Shown: positions 16,912 to 24,806 of the stretch, piece after piece
How positions within the stretch are numbered: position 1 is the first letter of the stretch
Layout of the letters: each line of letters begins with the position of its first letter
Source of the DNA: Rothia endophytica
GTDB lineage: Bacteria > Actinomycetota > Actinomycetes > Actinomycetales > Micrococcaceae
DNA: 64,000 nt
Assembly (NCBI RefSeq): GCF_928381505.1
Contig: NZ_CAKMSJ010000002.1
Span: forward strand, 364,104-428,103
Reading direction: 5' to 3'
Made by a program: the position numbers and the translations under genes
The notes under the pieces: generated by a model
What the model was told of the DNA's origin: nothing
The model's database searches: none
The model's input: only the letters and a program-made list of their open reading frames with translations

Positions 16912-17495
16912 AACTGCTCGAAGACCGCATTCGCAAAGACGGATACATCCTACCCGGCAACATCCTCAAAGTGGACCAGTTCGTCAACCACCAGGTGGAC
17001 CCCCAGCTGATGATGGACATGGGCAAAGACTTCGCAGACCACTTCAAGGACGCTGGTATCACCCGCGTTCTCACCCTGGAGGTCTCCGGTATTTCAATGG
17101 CGATGACCGCCGCCCTGCACCTGGGGGTGCCAATGGTTTTTGCCAAGAAAATCTCTTCTAAGACCCTCTCCACCGACACCTATCACTCCAAGGTTTTCTC
17201 CTACACCAAGAAAATCGAATACGACATCCGCGTGGATAAGCGCTTTGTCACCCCCGAAGATCGCATCCTCATCATTGATGACTTCCTCGCTAACGGGCAA
17301 GCCCTGCACGGGCTGACCCACCTGTGTGAACAGGGCGGAGCTACGGTAGCAGGTATTGGTATCGCCATTGAAAAAGTCTTCCAGGGCGGCGGCAAGGAAT
17401 TCCGCGACCGAGGCTACGATGTTTACTCACTGGCTATGATCGATCACTTCACCGATGACGGGGTAGTTTTTAGCCACGAGCTAGAGCAAGCCTAG
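16908..17495 (+). CDS. xpt: Xanthine phosphoribosyltransferase
   Basis: A 195-residue type I phosphoribosyltransferase that converts xanthine and PRPP to XMP for purine salvage in the cytosol. The PRPP-binding loop is ILIIDDFLANGQAL (about residues 118-131) and the N-terminus MKLLEDRIRKDGYILPGNILKVD is typical of Xpt. The ATG overlaps the permease stop by 4 bp. Together the pair imports and traps xanthine. Confidence 0.96.
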   Translation: MKLLEDRIRKDGYILPGNILKVDQFVNHQVDPQLMMDMGKDFADHFKDAGITRVLTLEVSGISMAMTAALHLGVPMVFAKKISSKTLSTDTYHSKVFSYTKKIEYDIRVDKRFVTPEDRILIIDDFLANGQALHGLTHLCEQGGATVAGIGIAIEKVFQGGGKEFRDRGYDVYSLAMIDHFTDDGVVFSHELEQA

Positions 17496-17517
17496 ACTCA
17501 AAGAAAATTTCATAGAG

Positions 17518-17553
17518 AAGAGCCCCCACACCTTCTGAGGTGCGGGGGCTCTT
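17518..17553. terminator. Bidirectional terminator between xpt and SURF1 gene
   Basis: A 16-bp stem (17518-17533 with 17538-17553, one mismatch) with GAGCCCCC/GGGGGCTC core lies between convergent genes. Confidence 0.88.
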
Positions 17554-17596
17554 ATATGCTTTCAGCGCTGGGACTGACGGGCTGGGGTTAAGCGGC

Positions 17597-18556
17597 CTAG
17601 AGGTAGCCATCGATGATGGCGTCCTCTGCCTCTTCATCGGTCATTTTGTTGTTCTTGCGTGCCGGTCGCGGGCGAACAATAGATTTCATGTGTGCTGGCA
17701 TATCGTCTACAAATTCCATACGACGACGCACGATTTCTTCATCCTCATCACCAATGTAACGCCCCTCAGCATCGTAGAACTGTGCGTAGTAGGCTTCGAG
17801 TTCGGCAGATACCTGGGCATCCAGCTCATCGTTGCGTACCTTTTGGCGGGCTGACCAGAAATAGGCGATGAAGAACATGACGGCAAAGCAGTACCACTGT
17901 ACTGAGTACGAAAGGTTGGGGCCGTAATCTTCTTCGGGTTTATCTTGGATGACGGGTGTTGGTACGGCCGGATCTTCGGAGCTCATAATCCCGTAGTTGA
18001 CGGTGCCCAGATCGGTGCCGGTGATTTCAGCGATTTCTGGCAGGTCAATGGACGAAACCTGCCCGGAGATCCCGCTGACCCCGTTATCAATTTCACCTTC
18101 CACCAGACGCACGGTGACGGTCACCTGCCCGGCTGGCGGTGCGGGGATGTCGTGGGCGGTCGATGCGGCGTCCCCGAAGGCGGCCTCCATCCAACCGCGG
18201 TTTACCAGCACCGTCTTGCCCTGGTCAGTCACAAAGGGAACAAGCACTTCATAACCGTTGAGACCGTTGTAGGGGCGGTTGCGCACTAGTAGCTGGTGCT
18301 CGGGCAGGTAGGTGCCGTGAAGCTCAACCGGGTGCCAGCGCAAATCGGGGTGAGGCTCCGCAAAGAGCTCGGTGTTCTCCGCGAAATCCAGTGGATCCGC
18401 ATAGTAGTTGGTGCTGATGCGGGAGTTAGAGAAGTCCAGTTCATGCTTACGGCTCATCTGCCAGTTAGCGAGGTAGAGGCAAAGGAGCGCAGCAAGAATG
18501 GTAAGCGCAAAAAGGCTCATCCATTTACCGGAGAGTAGAAACCCGTATTTTTTCAC
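17597..18556 (-). CDS. SURF1 family cytochrome oxidase biogenesis protein
   Basis: A 319-residue SURF1-like protein, thought to help insert heme a into cytochrome aa3 oxidase. It has the two-helix layout: one membrane segment near the N-terminus (SLFALTILAALLCLYLANWQ) and one near residue 245 (WYCFAVMFFIAYFW), with an outer domain between them. Family motifs seen are GTYLPEHQLLVRNRP and VLVNRGWM. A 60-residue acidic tail follows. The GTG at 18556 has GAGAGG in front and is favoured over a TTG at 18574. It fits the ctaE/qcrCAB genes at the right end of the window. Confidence 0.9.
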   Translation of the reverse strand: MKKYGFLLSGKWMSLFALTILAALLCLYLANWQMSRKHELDFSNSRISTNYYADPLDFAENTELFAEPHPDLRWHPVELHGTYLPEHQLLVRNRPYNGLNGYEVLVPFVTDQGKTVLVNRGWMEAAFGDAASTAHDIPAPPAGQVTVTVRLVEGEIDNGVSGISGQVSSIDLPEIAEITGTDLGTVNYGIMSSEDPAVPTPVIQDKPEEDYGPNLSYSVQWYCFAVMFFIAYFWSARQKVRNDELDAQVSAELEAYYAQFYDAEGRYIGDEDEEIVRRRMEFVDDMPAHMKSIVRPRPARKNNKMTDEEAEDAIIDGYL

Positions 18557-18651
18557 AACAACCTCTCTTGCCAACCTAAGCTACAAACTTCATCAACTGT
18601 ACCCTTTGCGCGCTGACCGTGCAGGCTGAGCAAGGACGCCGGGGTTAGGTT

Positions 18652-18912
18652 CTATGAATCAGCTGGCCCCAGGGGCTCGGTGGACTTCCAAAACCCTCGC
18701 GCATGCAGGAAGTCACGCAGATAATCAGTATGCTCTGGGCAGGTCAACCAGACCTTGCGCCGCTCAGGAGTATGTATTTTGGGGTTGTTCCATAGAAGCC
18801 GGTAACTCGCCTCAGCGGTGCACCCTTTTCGGGAACACTTAAGGAAATCACCGCTGTCGGTCTCATGTGACTGCTGGGGCTGCCCTCCAGCAAGAGAACC
18901 GAGAAGATCCAT
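18652..18912 (-). CDS. Small cysteine-containing protein, conserved next to SURF1 in actinobacteria
   Basis: An 86-residue soluble protein with KCSRKGCTAEASYRL and, later, WLTCPEHTDYLRDFLHARG. The Cys-x4-Cys and Cys-x2-His pattern suggests one zinc site. Similar short proteins near SURF1 have been labelled acetone carboxylase in databases, a name I think is wrong given the size. Function unknown. It lies between SURF1 and the DUF3099 gene on the same strand. Confidence 0.75.
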   Translation of the reverse strand: MDLLGSLAGGQPQQSHETDSGDFLKCSRKGCTAEASYRLLWNNPKIHTPERRKVWLTCPEHTDYLRDFLHARGFWKSTEPLGPADS

Positions 18913-18942
18913 TACTTATACCCCGACTTTCTTATGTTTCTG

Positions 18943-19446
18943 TTAGCGAGATTGCTGGTCTGCGCCTGGTTCTACAATTTCACCGTCAATGACGATCACA
19001 TCATTTTCAGACACAGAACCCTGGTGGTTCACCGTAGTAGCCTCGGGGTCATCTTCACCACCTGCGTTTGCATGGCCGGCTTGCCCCTGGGCATGAGCCG
19101 CTCGATCGGCCTGGGCAGCCTCGATAGCAAGACGCTGATCCTCCGGCAGAAATGCGGAAAAACCGGAACCCTGCTGCCGGGCGTCCCCATTAGCCACCAC
19201 TACGGCCAGCCAAGGGATAATTGCGGCACCAGCCAGGAAAACCCACTGCCATATGCCTTCGCCCACCCACACGGCGGCGACGATACAGACAATACGCAGA
19301 AACATTTTGAAGGCATAGCTCTTTGCCCGGGCATCAACGCCCTCTGACTGAGGCGCCGAAGCATTAGTGATGGAATAAACCTCTTCACGCCCACCGGTAT
19401 AACCGGCAGCCGCTAAGTCATCAGCCGTCCAATACTTCTGAGCCAC
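18943..19446 (-). CDS. DUF3099 domain membrane protein
   Basis: A 167-residue actinobacterial DUF3099 protein. The N-terminal part (YSITNASAPQSEGVDARAKSYAFKMFLRIVCIVAAVW) is the conserved block, followed by two membrane helices (about residues 48-64 and 68-85) and a hydrophilic, acidic tail of 75 residues. Start is GTG after AAAGGGTG. Function unknown; it may be co-transcribed with the 86-residue protein and SURF1. Confidence 0.82.
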   Translation of the reverse strand: MAQKYWTADDLAAAGYTGGREEVYSITNASAPQSEGVDARAKSYAFKMFLRIVCIVAAVWVGEGIWQWVFLAGAAIIPWLAVVVANGDARQQGSGFSAFLPEDQRLAIEAAQADRAAHAQGQAGHANAGGEDDPEATTVNHQGSVSENDVIVIDGEIVEPGADQQSR

Positions 19447-19639
19447 AACCCACCCTTTGCACTGCCCTTTTTATCTAACATCACCAGTCTAGACCCACCT
19501 GTCACCTCATCCCTAGCTGACCCCCAAACCAAACAGCCCGGTACAAATAACACGCGCCCCTTGACCCAATGACACACACATGTCAGGCGGCGTAAGATAG
19601 ACCCAGAACCCCCCACCCCATCACGTGAAGGTGAACCCC

Positions 19640-20350
19640 ATGACAGAAACCCAGACCGTACTCGTCACCGGCGGCAACCGAGGCATCGGCAAAGCCATTG
19701 CTACCGAATTCAAAAACGCCGGCTACAACGTAGCCATCACCTACCGTTCGGGCGACGCCCCCGAAGACTTCTTCGCCGTCAAAGCCGACGTCACCGACGC
19801 CGCCTCCATTGACGCTGCCTTCAAAGAAGTAGAGGCAAAATTCGGCCCCATCGGTGTTATTATCGCCAACGCAGGTATCACCAAAGACACCCTGCTCATT
19901 CGCATGAGCGAAGACGACTTCACCAGCGTTATCGACACCAACCTCACCGGCGCCTTCCGTGTCGCCCAGCGAGCCACCAAAGGTATGCTCAAAAACAAGC
20001 GCGGCCGCATCATCTTCATCTCCTCCGTCTCAGGTCTCTACGGCAACCCCGGTCAGGTCAACTACTCAGCTTCCAAGGCTGGCCTCGTAGGTATGGCACG
20101 CTCCATCACCCGCGAACTCGGCTCACGCAACATCACCGCCAACGTCATCGCACCCGGCTTCATCAAGACCGATATGACCGACGCCCTCACCGATGACCTC
20201 AAGAAGCAGTACACCGACGCCATCCCCGCCCGCCGCTTCGCAGAGCCCAAAGAAATCGCAGACGTCGCCCTCTTCCTCGCCGGTGAAGGCGCAGGCTACA
20301 TCAGCGGCGCCGTGATTCCCGTTGACGGCGGACTAGGCATGGGCCACTAA
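19640..20350 (+). CDS. fabG: 3-oxoacyl-ACP reductase FabG (MabA-like)
   Basis: A 236-residue SDR that reduces 3-oxoacyl-ACP with NADPH in fatty-acid elongation. It has TGGNRGIGKAIA, NAG (IANAGIT), catalytic Ser in SSVSGLYG and Tyr/Lys in YSASK, and the C-terminal PVDGGLGMGH typical of the MabA/FabG1 branch. The ATG at 19640 follows GAAGGTGA; the GTG at 19625 is inside that ribosome binding site. The end of the gene is part of a 96-bp tandem repeat, so its last codons are present three times. The upstream region has TGACA-N6-TGTCA (19570-19585) and TAAGAT as possible promoter elements. Confidence 0.93.
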   Translation: MTETQTVLVTGGNRGIGKAIATEFKNAGYNVAITYRSGDAPEDFFAVKADVTDAASIDAAFKEVEAKFGPIGVIIANAGITKDTLLIRMSEDDFTSVIDTNLTGAFRVAQRATKGMLKNKRGRIIFISSVSGLYGNPGQVNYSASKAGLVGMARSITRELGSRNITANVIAPGFIKTDMTDALTDDLKKQYTDAIPARRFAEPKEIADVALFLAGEGAGYISGAVIPVDGGLGMGH

Positions 20351-20541
20351 GTACGACGGGAATCAATTCCAGTCGCTCTTGAGTGCTCGCGCGCTCGCAC
20401 CCGCTCCTTCCATCCCGTTGACGGCGGACTAGGCATGGGCCACTAAGTACGACGGGAATCAATTCCAGTCGCTCTTGAGTGCTCGCGCGCTCGCACCCGC
20501 TCCTTCCATCCCGTTGACGGCGGACTAGGCATGGGGCACTA
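20318..20541 (+). repeat. 96-bp tandem repeat that includes the fabG 3' end
   Basis: Two identical 96-bp units (20318-20413 and 20414-20509) and a partial third (20510-20541) follow each other. Each unit begins with CCCGTTGACGGCGGACTAGG, the last codons of fabG with its stop, and continues with 65 bp of intergenic sequence. The third copy differs by one silent change (GGC to GGG). It is not a gene. Confidence 0.95.
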
Positions 20542-20588
20542 ACCCTAGGCGCCGCCACCCTAAATCAACTTACAAACAAGGATCAACC

Positions 20589-21329
20589 ATGACACTGACC
20601 AACAAAACCATCATCATCACCGGCTCTTCCCGTGGCGTCGGCGCAGATACTGCAGCCCTGCTTGCCGGTGAAGGCGCTAACATTGTCGTTAGCTACCGCT
20701 CCAAGGCCCCCCGCGCCAACAAGGTTGTAGCAGGCATTGAAGACGCCGGCGGTAAGGCCGTAGCAGTAGGCGCTGACGTCACCAAATCAGAGGACGCCCA
20801 GGCCCTCGTCGATGCAGCCATCGAAAACTTCGGCGGACTCGACTACCTCATCCTCAACGCGTCCGGCGGCATGGAGTCCGGCATGCCCGAAGACTATGCC
20901 ATGACCCTCAACCGCGACTCCCAGCTGCGCCTAGCCCGCCTAGCCGCAGAGAAGATGAACCTCGGTGGCCGCATTATCTTCGTCACCAGCCACCAGGCAC
21001 ACTTCATCCGCGAAGTACCCACCATGGCCGAATACACTCCCGTCGCCGAATCCAAGCGCGCCGGCGAAGATGCCCTGCTGGCAGAGGTCCCTGCGCTCGC
21101 AGAGAAGAATATCTCCCTGGTTGTAGTGTCCGCTGACATGATTGAAGGCACCGTAACCGCTGCGCTACTCAACCGTCTGCACCCCGGTGCTATTGAAGCT
21201 CGCCGTGAAGAAGCTGGCAAGCTCTACACCGTTGCCGAGTTCGCAGCCGAGGTAGCCAAGATGGTTACCGCTGATGTAGAAACCGGCCACGTTGAACTCG
21301 TCGGCGGCGCTGGCGGCTTCATCAAGTAG
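20589..21329 (+). CDS. Short-chain dehydrogenase/reductase with atypical active site spacing
   Basis: A 246-residue SDR next to fabG. The NAD(P) site TGSSRGVGADTA, NASGG (in place of NAG) and the Ser of VTSHQAHF are present. The catalytic Tyr and Lys are seven positions apart (YTPVAESK) rather than in YxxxK, a form found in a separate subgroup of actinobacterial SDRs. The protein ends in GGAGGFIK. Likely an oxidoreductase of unknown substrate, possibly linked to lipid metabolism by its neighbour. Starts with ATG after AAGGATC. Confidence 0.85.
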   Translation: MTLTNKTIIITGSSRGVGADTAALLAGEGANIVVSYRSKAPRANKVVAGIEDAGGKAVAVGADVTKSEDAQALVDAAIENFGGLDYLILNASGGMESGMPEDYAMTLNRDSQLRLARLAAEKMNLGGRIIFVTSHQAHFIREVPTMAEYTPVAESKRAGEDALLAEVPALAEKNISLVVVSADMIEGTVTAALLNRLHPGAIEARREEAGKLYTVAEFAAEVAKMVTADVETGHVELVGGAGGFIK

Positions 21330-21357
21330 CACCAGACAGCCACCAAACTCAACACAA

Positions 21358-21388
21358 AGGACGCCGCCCCACAATGGAGCGGCGTCCT
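21358..21388. terminator. Bidirectional terminator between SDR and serB
   Basis: AGGACGCCGC (21358-21367) pairs perfectly with GCGGCGTCCT (21379-21388) between convergent genes. T-runs are short on both sides. Confidence 0.75.
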
Positions 21389-21416
21389 CTGGTTAATGCA
21401 CCGACAAGAGATCTGA

Positions 21417-22352
21417 CTAGAGCCCCGCGAAGTGGCGCACAGCGTCCAGGCGCATCAGATTCAGCTGGGCGTCAGAAATCTCAGCCAGAGCTGGCTTCGC
21501 GTTAAAAGCGATACCCAGTTCAGCTTCCTGGAGCATCAGGATGTCATTGGCACCATCACCCACAGCAATAACTTGCTGCTTCTTCACATCGAACTCCTTA
21601 GCCCAGTCCTTCAAGGAATCACGCTTCATCTCAGCGGTCACCACCTCACCAGTGACCTTACCCGTCAGACGCCCATCTGCGACCTCCAGAAGATTAGCGC
21701 GCGCCTTAGACAAATTCAGCTTGCCAGCGATGGGGGAGAGCACCTGCACAAAACCACCCGAAACCACGCAGACCTCGTGACCGGCCTTCAAGAAAACCTC
21801 CACCAGCTTCTGGGCACCTGCTGAAAAACGCACCGAAGAAGCAACACCGGTCAGCACAGACTCATCTAAGCCCTCAAGGGTAGCAACGCGCTCGCGAAGG
21901 GAGGTTTCAAAGTCGAGTTCACCAGCCATTGCTCGTGCCGTCACATCAGCCACCTGCTCACCAGACCCAGCCACCAGGGCAAGCTCATCAATGACCTCAG
22001 CCTGAATGAGCGTTGAATCAACATCCATGATCAGCAGCTTCTTTTCATCCTCAGCCAGGTGGGCGGGAACGATATTGACATCAAAACCCAGAGTATCTGC
22101 CGGGTTCAAGAGGCTTACCGAGCCCCGGGCATCTTCCAAAGTCCCCTGAGAATACTCAGCAGCAGCCGAATACACACGGTAAGCGGGGCCATGAACCTCA
22201 CCCTCAACAGTTGATTCTGGAACCTCCATCAGCAAGCCAGCAGAAATTTCAAGGCCTGGTACCGAAGATAGCGTCTCAAAAATTTGCTCTTCACTAGCAA
22301 GCACGGGAGCATCAGCACGGGAAATTGCAACGATATTTAATGAAGTAGACAT
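21417..22352 (-). CDS. serB: Phosphoserine phosphatase SerB
   Basis: A 311-residue HAD phosphatase, the last step of serine synthesis. The HAD motifs are DVDSTLIQAEVIDELA (nucleophile Asp), VSGGF, and GDGANDILML. The first 100 residues form a regulatory ACT-like domain as in other actinobacterial SerB proteins. The ATG at 22352 (MSTSLNIVAIS) is chosen; a TAGTAT box lies exactly 7 nt before it, which points to a leaderless mRNA. A longer frame to 22409 has no similarity. Confidence 0.94.
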   Translation of the reverse strand: MSTSLNIVAISRADAPVLASEEQIFETLSSVPGLEISAGLLMEVPESTVEGEVHGPAYRVYSAAAEYSQGTLEDARGSVSLLNPADTLGFDVNIVPAHLAEDEKKLLIMDVDSTLIQAEVIDELALVAGSGEQVADVTARAMAGELDFETSLRERVATLEGLDESVLTGVASSVRFSAGAQKLVEVFLKAGHEVCVVSGGFVQVLSPIAGKLNLSKARANLLEVADGRLTGKVTGEVVTAEMKRDSLKDWAKEFDVKKQQVIAVGDGANDILMLQEAELGIAFNAKPALAEISDAQLNLMRLDAVRHFAGL

Positions 22353-22472
22353 ACCCCCAATACTACTGTGCAGCACCCCACAACCCAGTACGCTGACCAA
22401 CTCCACCACGCTAAAAAACCATCATCGACTCCAACTACCCACCCCAGAGCAAAAAAGACTAAAATAGCCAGC

Positions 22473-23258
22473 ATGGCATCAGTACTAAAACTCAACCGGG
22501 TCACCGTTAGCAGAGGAAACAAAAATATCCTCGACACCATTAACTGGACCGTCCAAGACGGCGAACGATGGGTGGTACTAGGCCCCAACGGAGCGGGCAA
22601 AACCACCCTGCTCTCCATCGCAGCCGCACGCCTGCACCCCACCGCCGGCGAGGTAGATATTCTTGACGAAATCCTCGGAGCCGTCGATGTCTTCGAACTC
22701 CGCCCCCGTATTGGTATCTCCTCGGCTCCCGTCGCCGCTCAAATCCCTGCCAATGAAACTGTGCTCAACGTGGTTATCACCGCAGCATATGGTGTCGCTG
22801 GCCGCTGGAACGAAGAATACGATTCTTTTGACGATAATCAAGGCAAAGCTCTCCTTGATGATTGGGGCATCGCTCACCTTGCCGATCGCACCTTCGGCTC
22901 CCTCTCAGAAGGTGAAAAGAAACGCGCCCTGATCGCCCGCGCTCTCATGACCGACCCTGAGATGCTCATCCTCGATGAACCCGGGGCAGGCATGGATATC
23001 GCAGGTCGTGAAGACCTGGTTGCCCGTCTAACTAACCTTGCTATGGACCCCGGTGCGCCCGCCACCATCCTGGTCACCCACCATCTGGAAGAAATCCCCG
23101 CTGGCTTTACCCATGCCCTTCTCCTGCGCGACGGCAAAGTAGTGGCAGCTGGCCCCATCGAAGACACCATCACTACCGAAAATGTCTCCGCTACCTACGG
23201 CCTAGACCTAGACCTCACCACCCACAGCAACGGTAGATTCAGCGCCTTTGCTCGTTAA
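22473..23258 (+). CDS. Stand-alone ABC transporter ATP-binding protein
   Basis: A 261-residue cytosolic ABC ATPase. Walker A GPNGAGKTT, signature LSEGEKKR (Glu in place of the second Gly), Walker B LILDEPGAGMD and H-loop VTHHLEE are visible. It is the kind that occurs divergently to serB in actinobacteria without a membrane partner nearby; similar proteins are compared with ModF/YlmA. Partner and substrate unknown. The ATG at 22473 has a TAAAAT box 7 nt upstream, so a leaderless transcript is likely; the 35 upstream in-frame codons are not counted. Confidence 0.87.
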   Translation: MASVLKLNRVTVSRGNKNILDTINWTVQDGERWVVLGPNGAGKTTLLSIAAARLHPTAGEVDILDEILGAVDVFELRPRIGISSAPVAAQIPANETVLNVVITAAYGVAGRWNEEYDSFDDNQGKALLDDWGIAHLADRTFGSLSEGEKKRALIARALMTDPEMLILDEPGAGMDIAGREDLVARLTNLAMDPGAPATILVTHHLEEIPAGFTHALLLRDGKVVAAGPIEDTITTENVSATYGLDLDLTTHSNGRFSAFAR

Positions 23259-23340
23259 TCTCACTTCACTACTGCTGCTGTAGCCCCGGCGTCAAACCCC
23301 GGGGCACACTCATACCCAGCGCCGAATCCCGAAAGCATCC

Positions 23341-24222
23341 ATGAAACCCAAACAACTCAGTGCTCAAGACCTGGCAGAGCGTAGCGCCCGCGTCCAAGCT
23401 CTCCCCAATACCCAGCCCCTCACCAGTGCACCTCAGAACCACACCATGTACTTCAACGACCTCACCGACGTAAAACTCCGCGCCCAGAAAGAACCCCAAT
23501 GGGGCATCTACATCGCAGAATCTTCCAAGGTCATCCGCCGCTCGCTGGCAGCAGGCCACCAACCCATCGCCTTTATCATGAGCGAAAAATGGGCGGACGA
23601 CCTGCACGACGTTCTCGTGCAACACCCCGATACTCCGGCTTACATCGGCACAGATCAAGAACTCGAAAACACCACCGGCTACGCTTTACACCGTGGAGCG
23701 CTAGCCGCGATGGCACGCCCAGAACCAGCAGACCTTCAAGAGCTTGTCAAAGATGCCCGTCGGATTGCCATACTTGAGGATATCGTTGACCACACCAACG
23801 TCGGCGCCATTATTAGGTCAGCGGCTGCCCTCAATGTAGACCTCACTCTGGTCACTCCCAGATGCGCTGATCCTCTGTACCGCCGTTCTATCCGCGTATC
23901 CATGGGAACAGTCTTCCAAGTACCCTGGGCGAGGCTTGAAAGCTGGCCCGATGACCTGGACGTTCTTCACCGCGCTGGTTTTACGACCGCTGCTCTGGCT
24001 CTAGAAGCTGACTCCTTAACCCTGTCAGAACTTTCAGCTAGAAAAGATGAGAAACTTGCTCTTATTCTCGGGACTGAGGGGCACGGGCTCTCACCTAAAA
24101 CCCTCGCCACCACGCAGTACACCGTCATGATTCCCATGAGCCACGGGGTCGACTCCCTCAACGTGGCTGCTGCCAGCGCTGTAGCTTTCTGGGAAACCCG
24201 CCCAGATTCTCATCAAGATTAG
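23341..24222 (+). CDS. TrmH/SpoU family RNA 2'-O-methyltransferase
   Basis: A 293-residue SPOUT enzyme that would methylate a ribose 2'-OH in rRNA or tRNA with S-adenosylmethionine. The N-terminal part (about 110 residues) is an RNA-binding L30-like domain (WGIYIAESSKVIRRSL). The three knot motifs are NVGAIIRSA, GTEGHGLS and IPMSHGVDSLNVAAASAVAFWE. Exact target unknown. It starts with ATG 10 nt after GAAAG. Gene order serB / ABC ATPase / TrmH is common in actinobacteria. Confidence 0.9.
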   Translation: MKPKQLSAQDLAERSARVQALPNTQPLTSAPQNHTMYFNDLTDVKLRAQKEPQWGIYIAESSKVIRRSLAAGHQPIAFIMSEKWADDLHDVLVQHPDTPAYIGTDQELENTTGYALHRGALAAMARPEPADLQELVKDARRIAILEDIVDHTNVGAIIRSAAALNVDLTLVTPRCADPLYRRSIRVSMGTVFQVPWARLESWPDDLDVLHRAGFTTAALALEADSLTLSELSARKDEKLALILGTEGHGLSPKTLATTQYTVMIPMSHGVDSLNVAAASAVAFWETRPDSHQD

Positions 24223-24281
24223 CCCAGCCAGAAAGTGACCAAGCACCGCCTCACAACCGCTAAAAGGTCTGAGCTGCCGTG

Positions 24282-24384
24282 GTAGAGTTGACCCTCGGTT
24301 GTTAAACCGCAACCACCGGTAGGCACCAGCCCCGGTAGCTACAAAAAATGCACTGGCAAAATCCAGGGCAGGAAAAGGTAAGAA
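24282..24384 (+). promoter_or_regulatory. Leader of rpmE2 with possible hairpins
   Basis: TAGAGT (24282-24287) may be a -10 box. The leader contains GGTTG/CAACC (around 24297-24314) and a CCGG-rich stretch. Actinobacterial L31 genes can carry autoregulatory leaders; a match to that motif is not shown. I see no Zur box. Confidence 0.3.
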
Positions 24385-24642
24385 ATGCAGAAGGACATCC
24401 ACCCGGATTACAACTACGTTCTGTTCCGCGACCTCGCATCAGGCGAAAGCTTCCTCACCAAGTCAACCATGACTTCACAGAAGACCGAGAAGTGGGAAGA
24501 CGGCAACGAATACCCCCTCGTTGAAGTTGAAATCTCATCAGCTTCACACCCCTTCTACACCGGTAAGCAGCGCATCATGGACGCCGCCGGCCGCGTTGAG
24601 CGCTTCAACGCTCGCTTCGCTAACTTCGGCAAGAAGGCATAA
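24385..24642 (+). CDS. rpmE2: 50S ribosomal protein L31 type B (zinc-independent)
   Basis: An 85-residue ribosomal protein with the type B start [20 protein letters not shown] and HPFYTGKQR. It lacks the four-cysteine zinc site of type A L31. In many bacteria this paralogue replaces the zinc form under zinc shortage under Zur control; here no Zur operator is apparent, so it may be the main L31. The ATG follows AAAAGGTAAGA. Confidence 0.97.
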   Translation: MQKDIHPDYNYVLFRDLASGESFLTKSTMTSQKTEKWEDGNEYPLVEVEISSASHPFYTGKQRIMDAAGRVERFNARFANFGKKA

Positions 24643-24670
24643 GTTTTTTCAGCGCCTCAGGCTGAACATC

Positions 24671-24714
24671 ACACCCCGCAACGCGATTTTTTTATCGCAA
24701 GCGGGGTGTTTTTG
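24671..24714 (+). terminator. Intrinsic terminator of rpmE2
   Basis: ACACCCCGC pairs with GCGGGGTGT, with an inner GCGAT/ATCGC stem, followed by TTTTTG. Confidence 0.92.
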
Positions 24715-24806
24715 TATCTAAAAACAGTAGAATAAGGTTCAATTCACAGCTCACCAGCCCCCGATTATGGTGTGCGTATTAGCTTGCATATACCCCAGGA
24801 GGTGCC

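Noticed and set aside
20301..20558. Open minus-strand frame with a 32-residue internal repeat
   Set aside because: It exists only because the 96-bp repeat is divisible by three and has no stop on that strand; most of it is antisense to the fabG end and there is no ribosome binding site.
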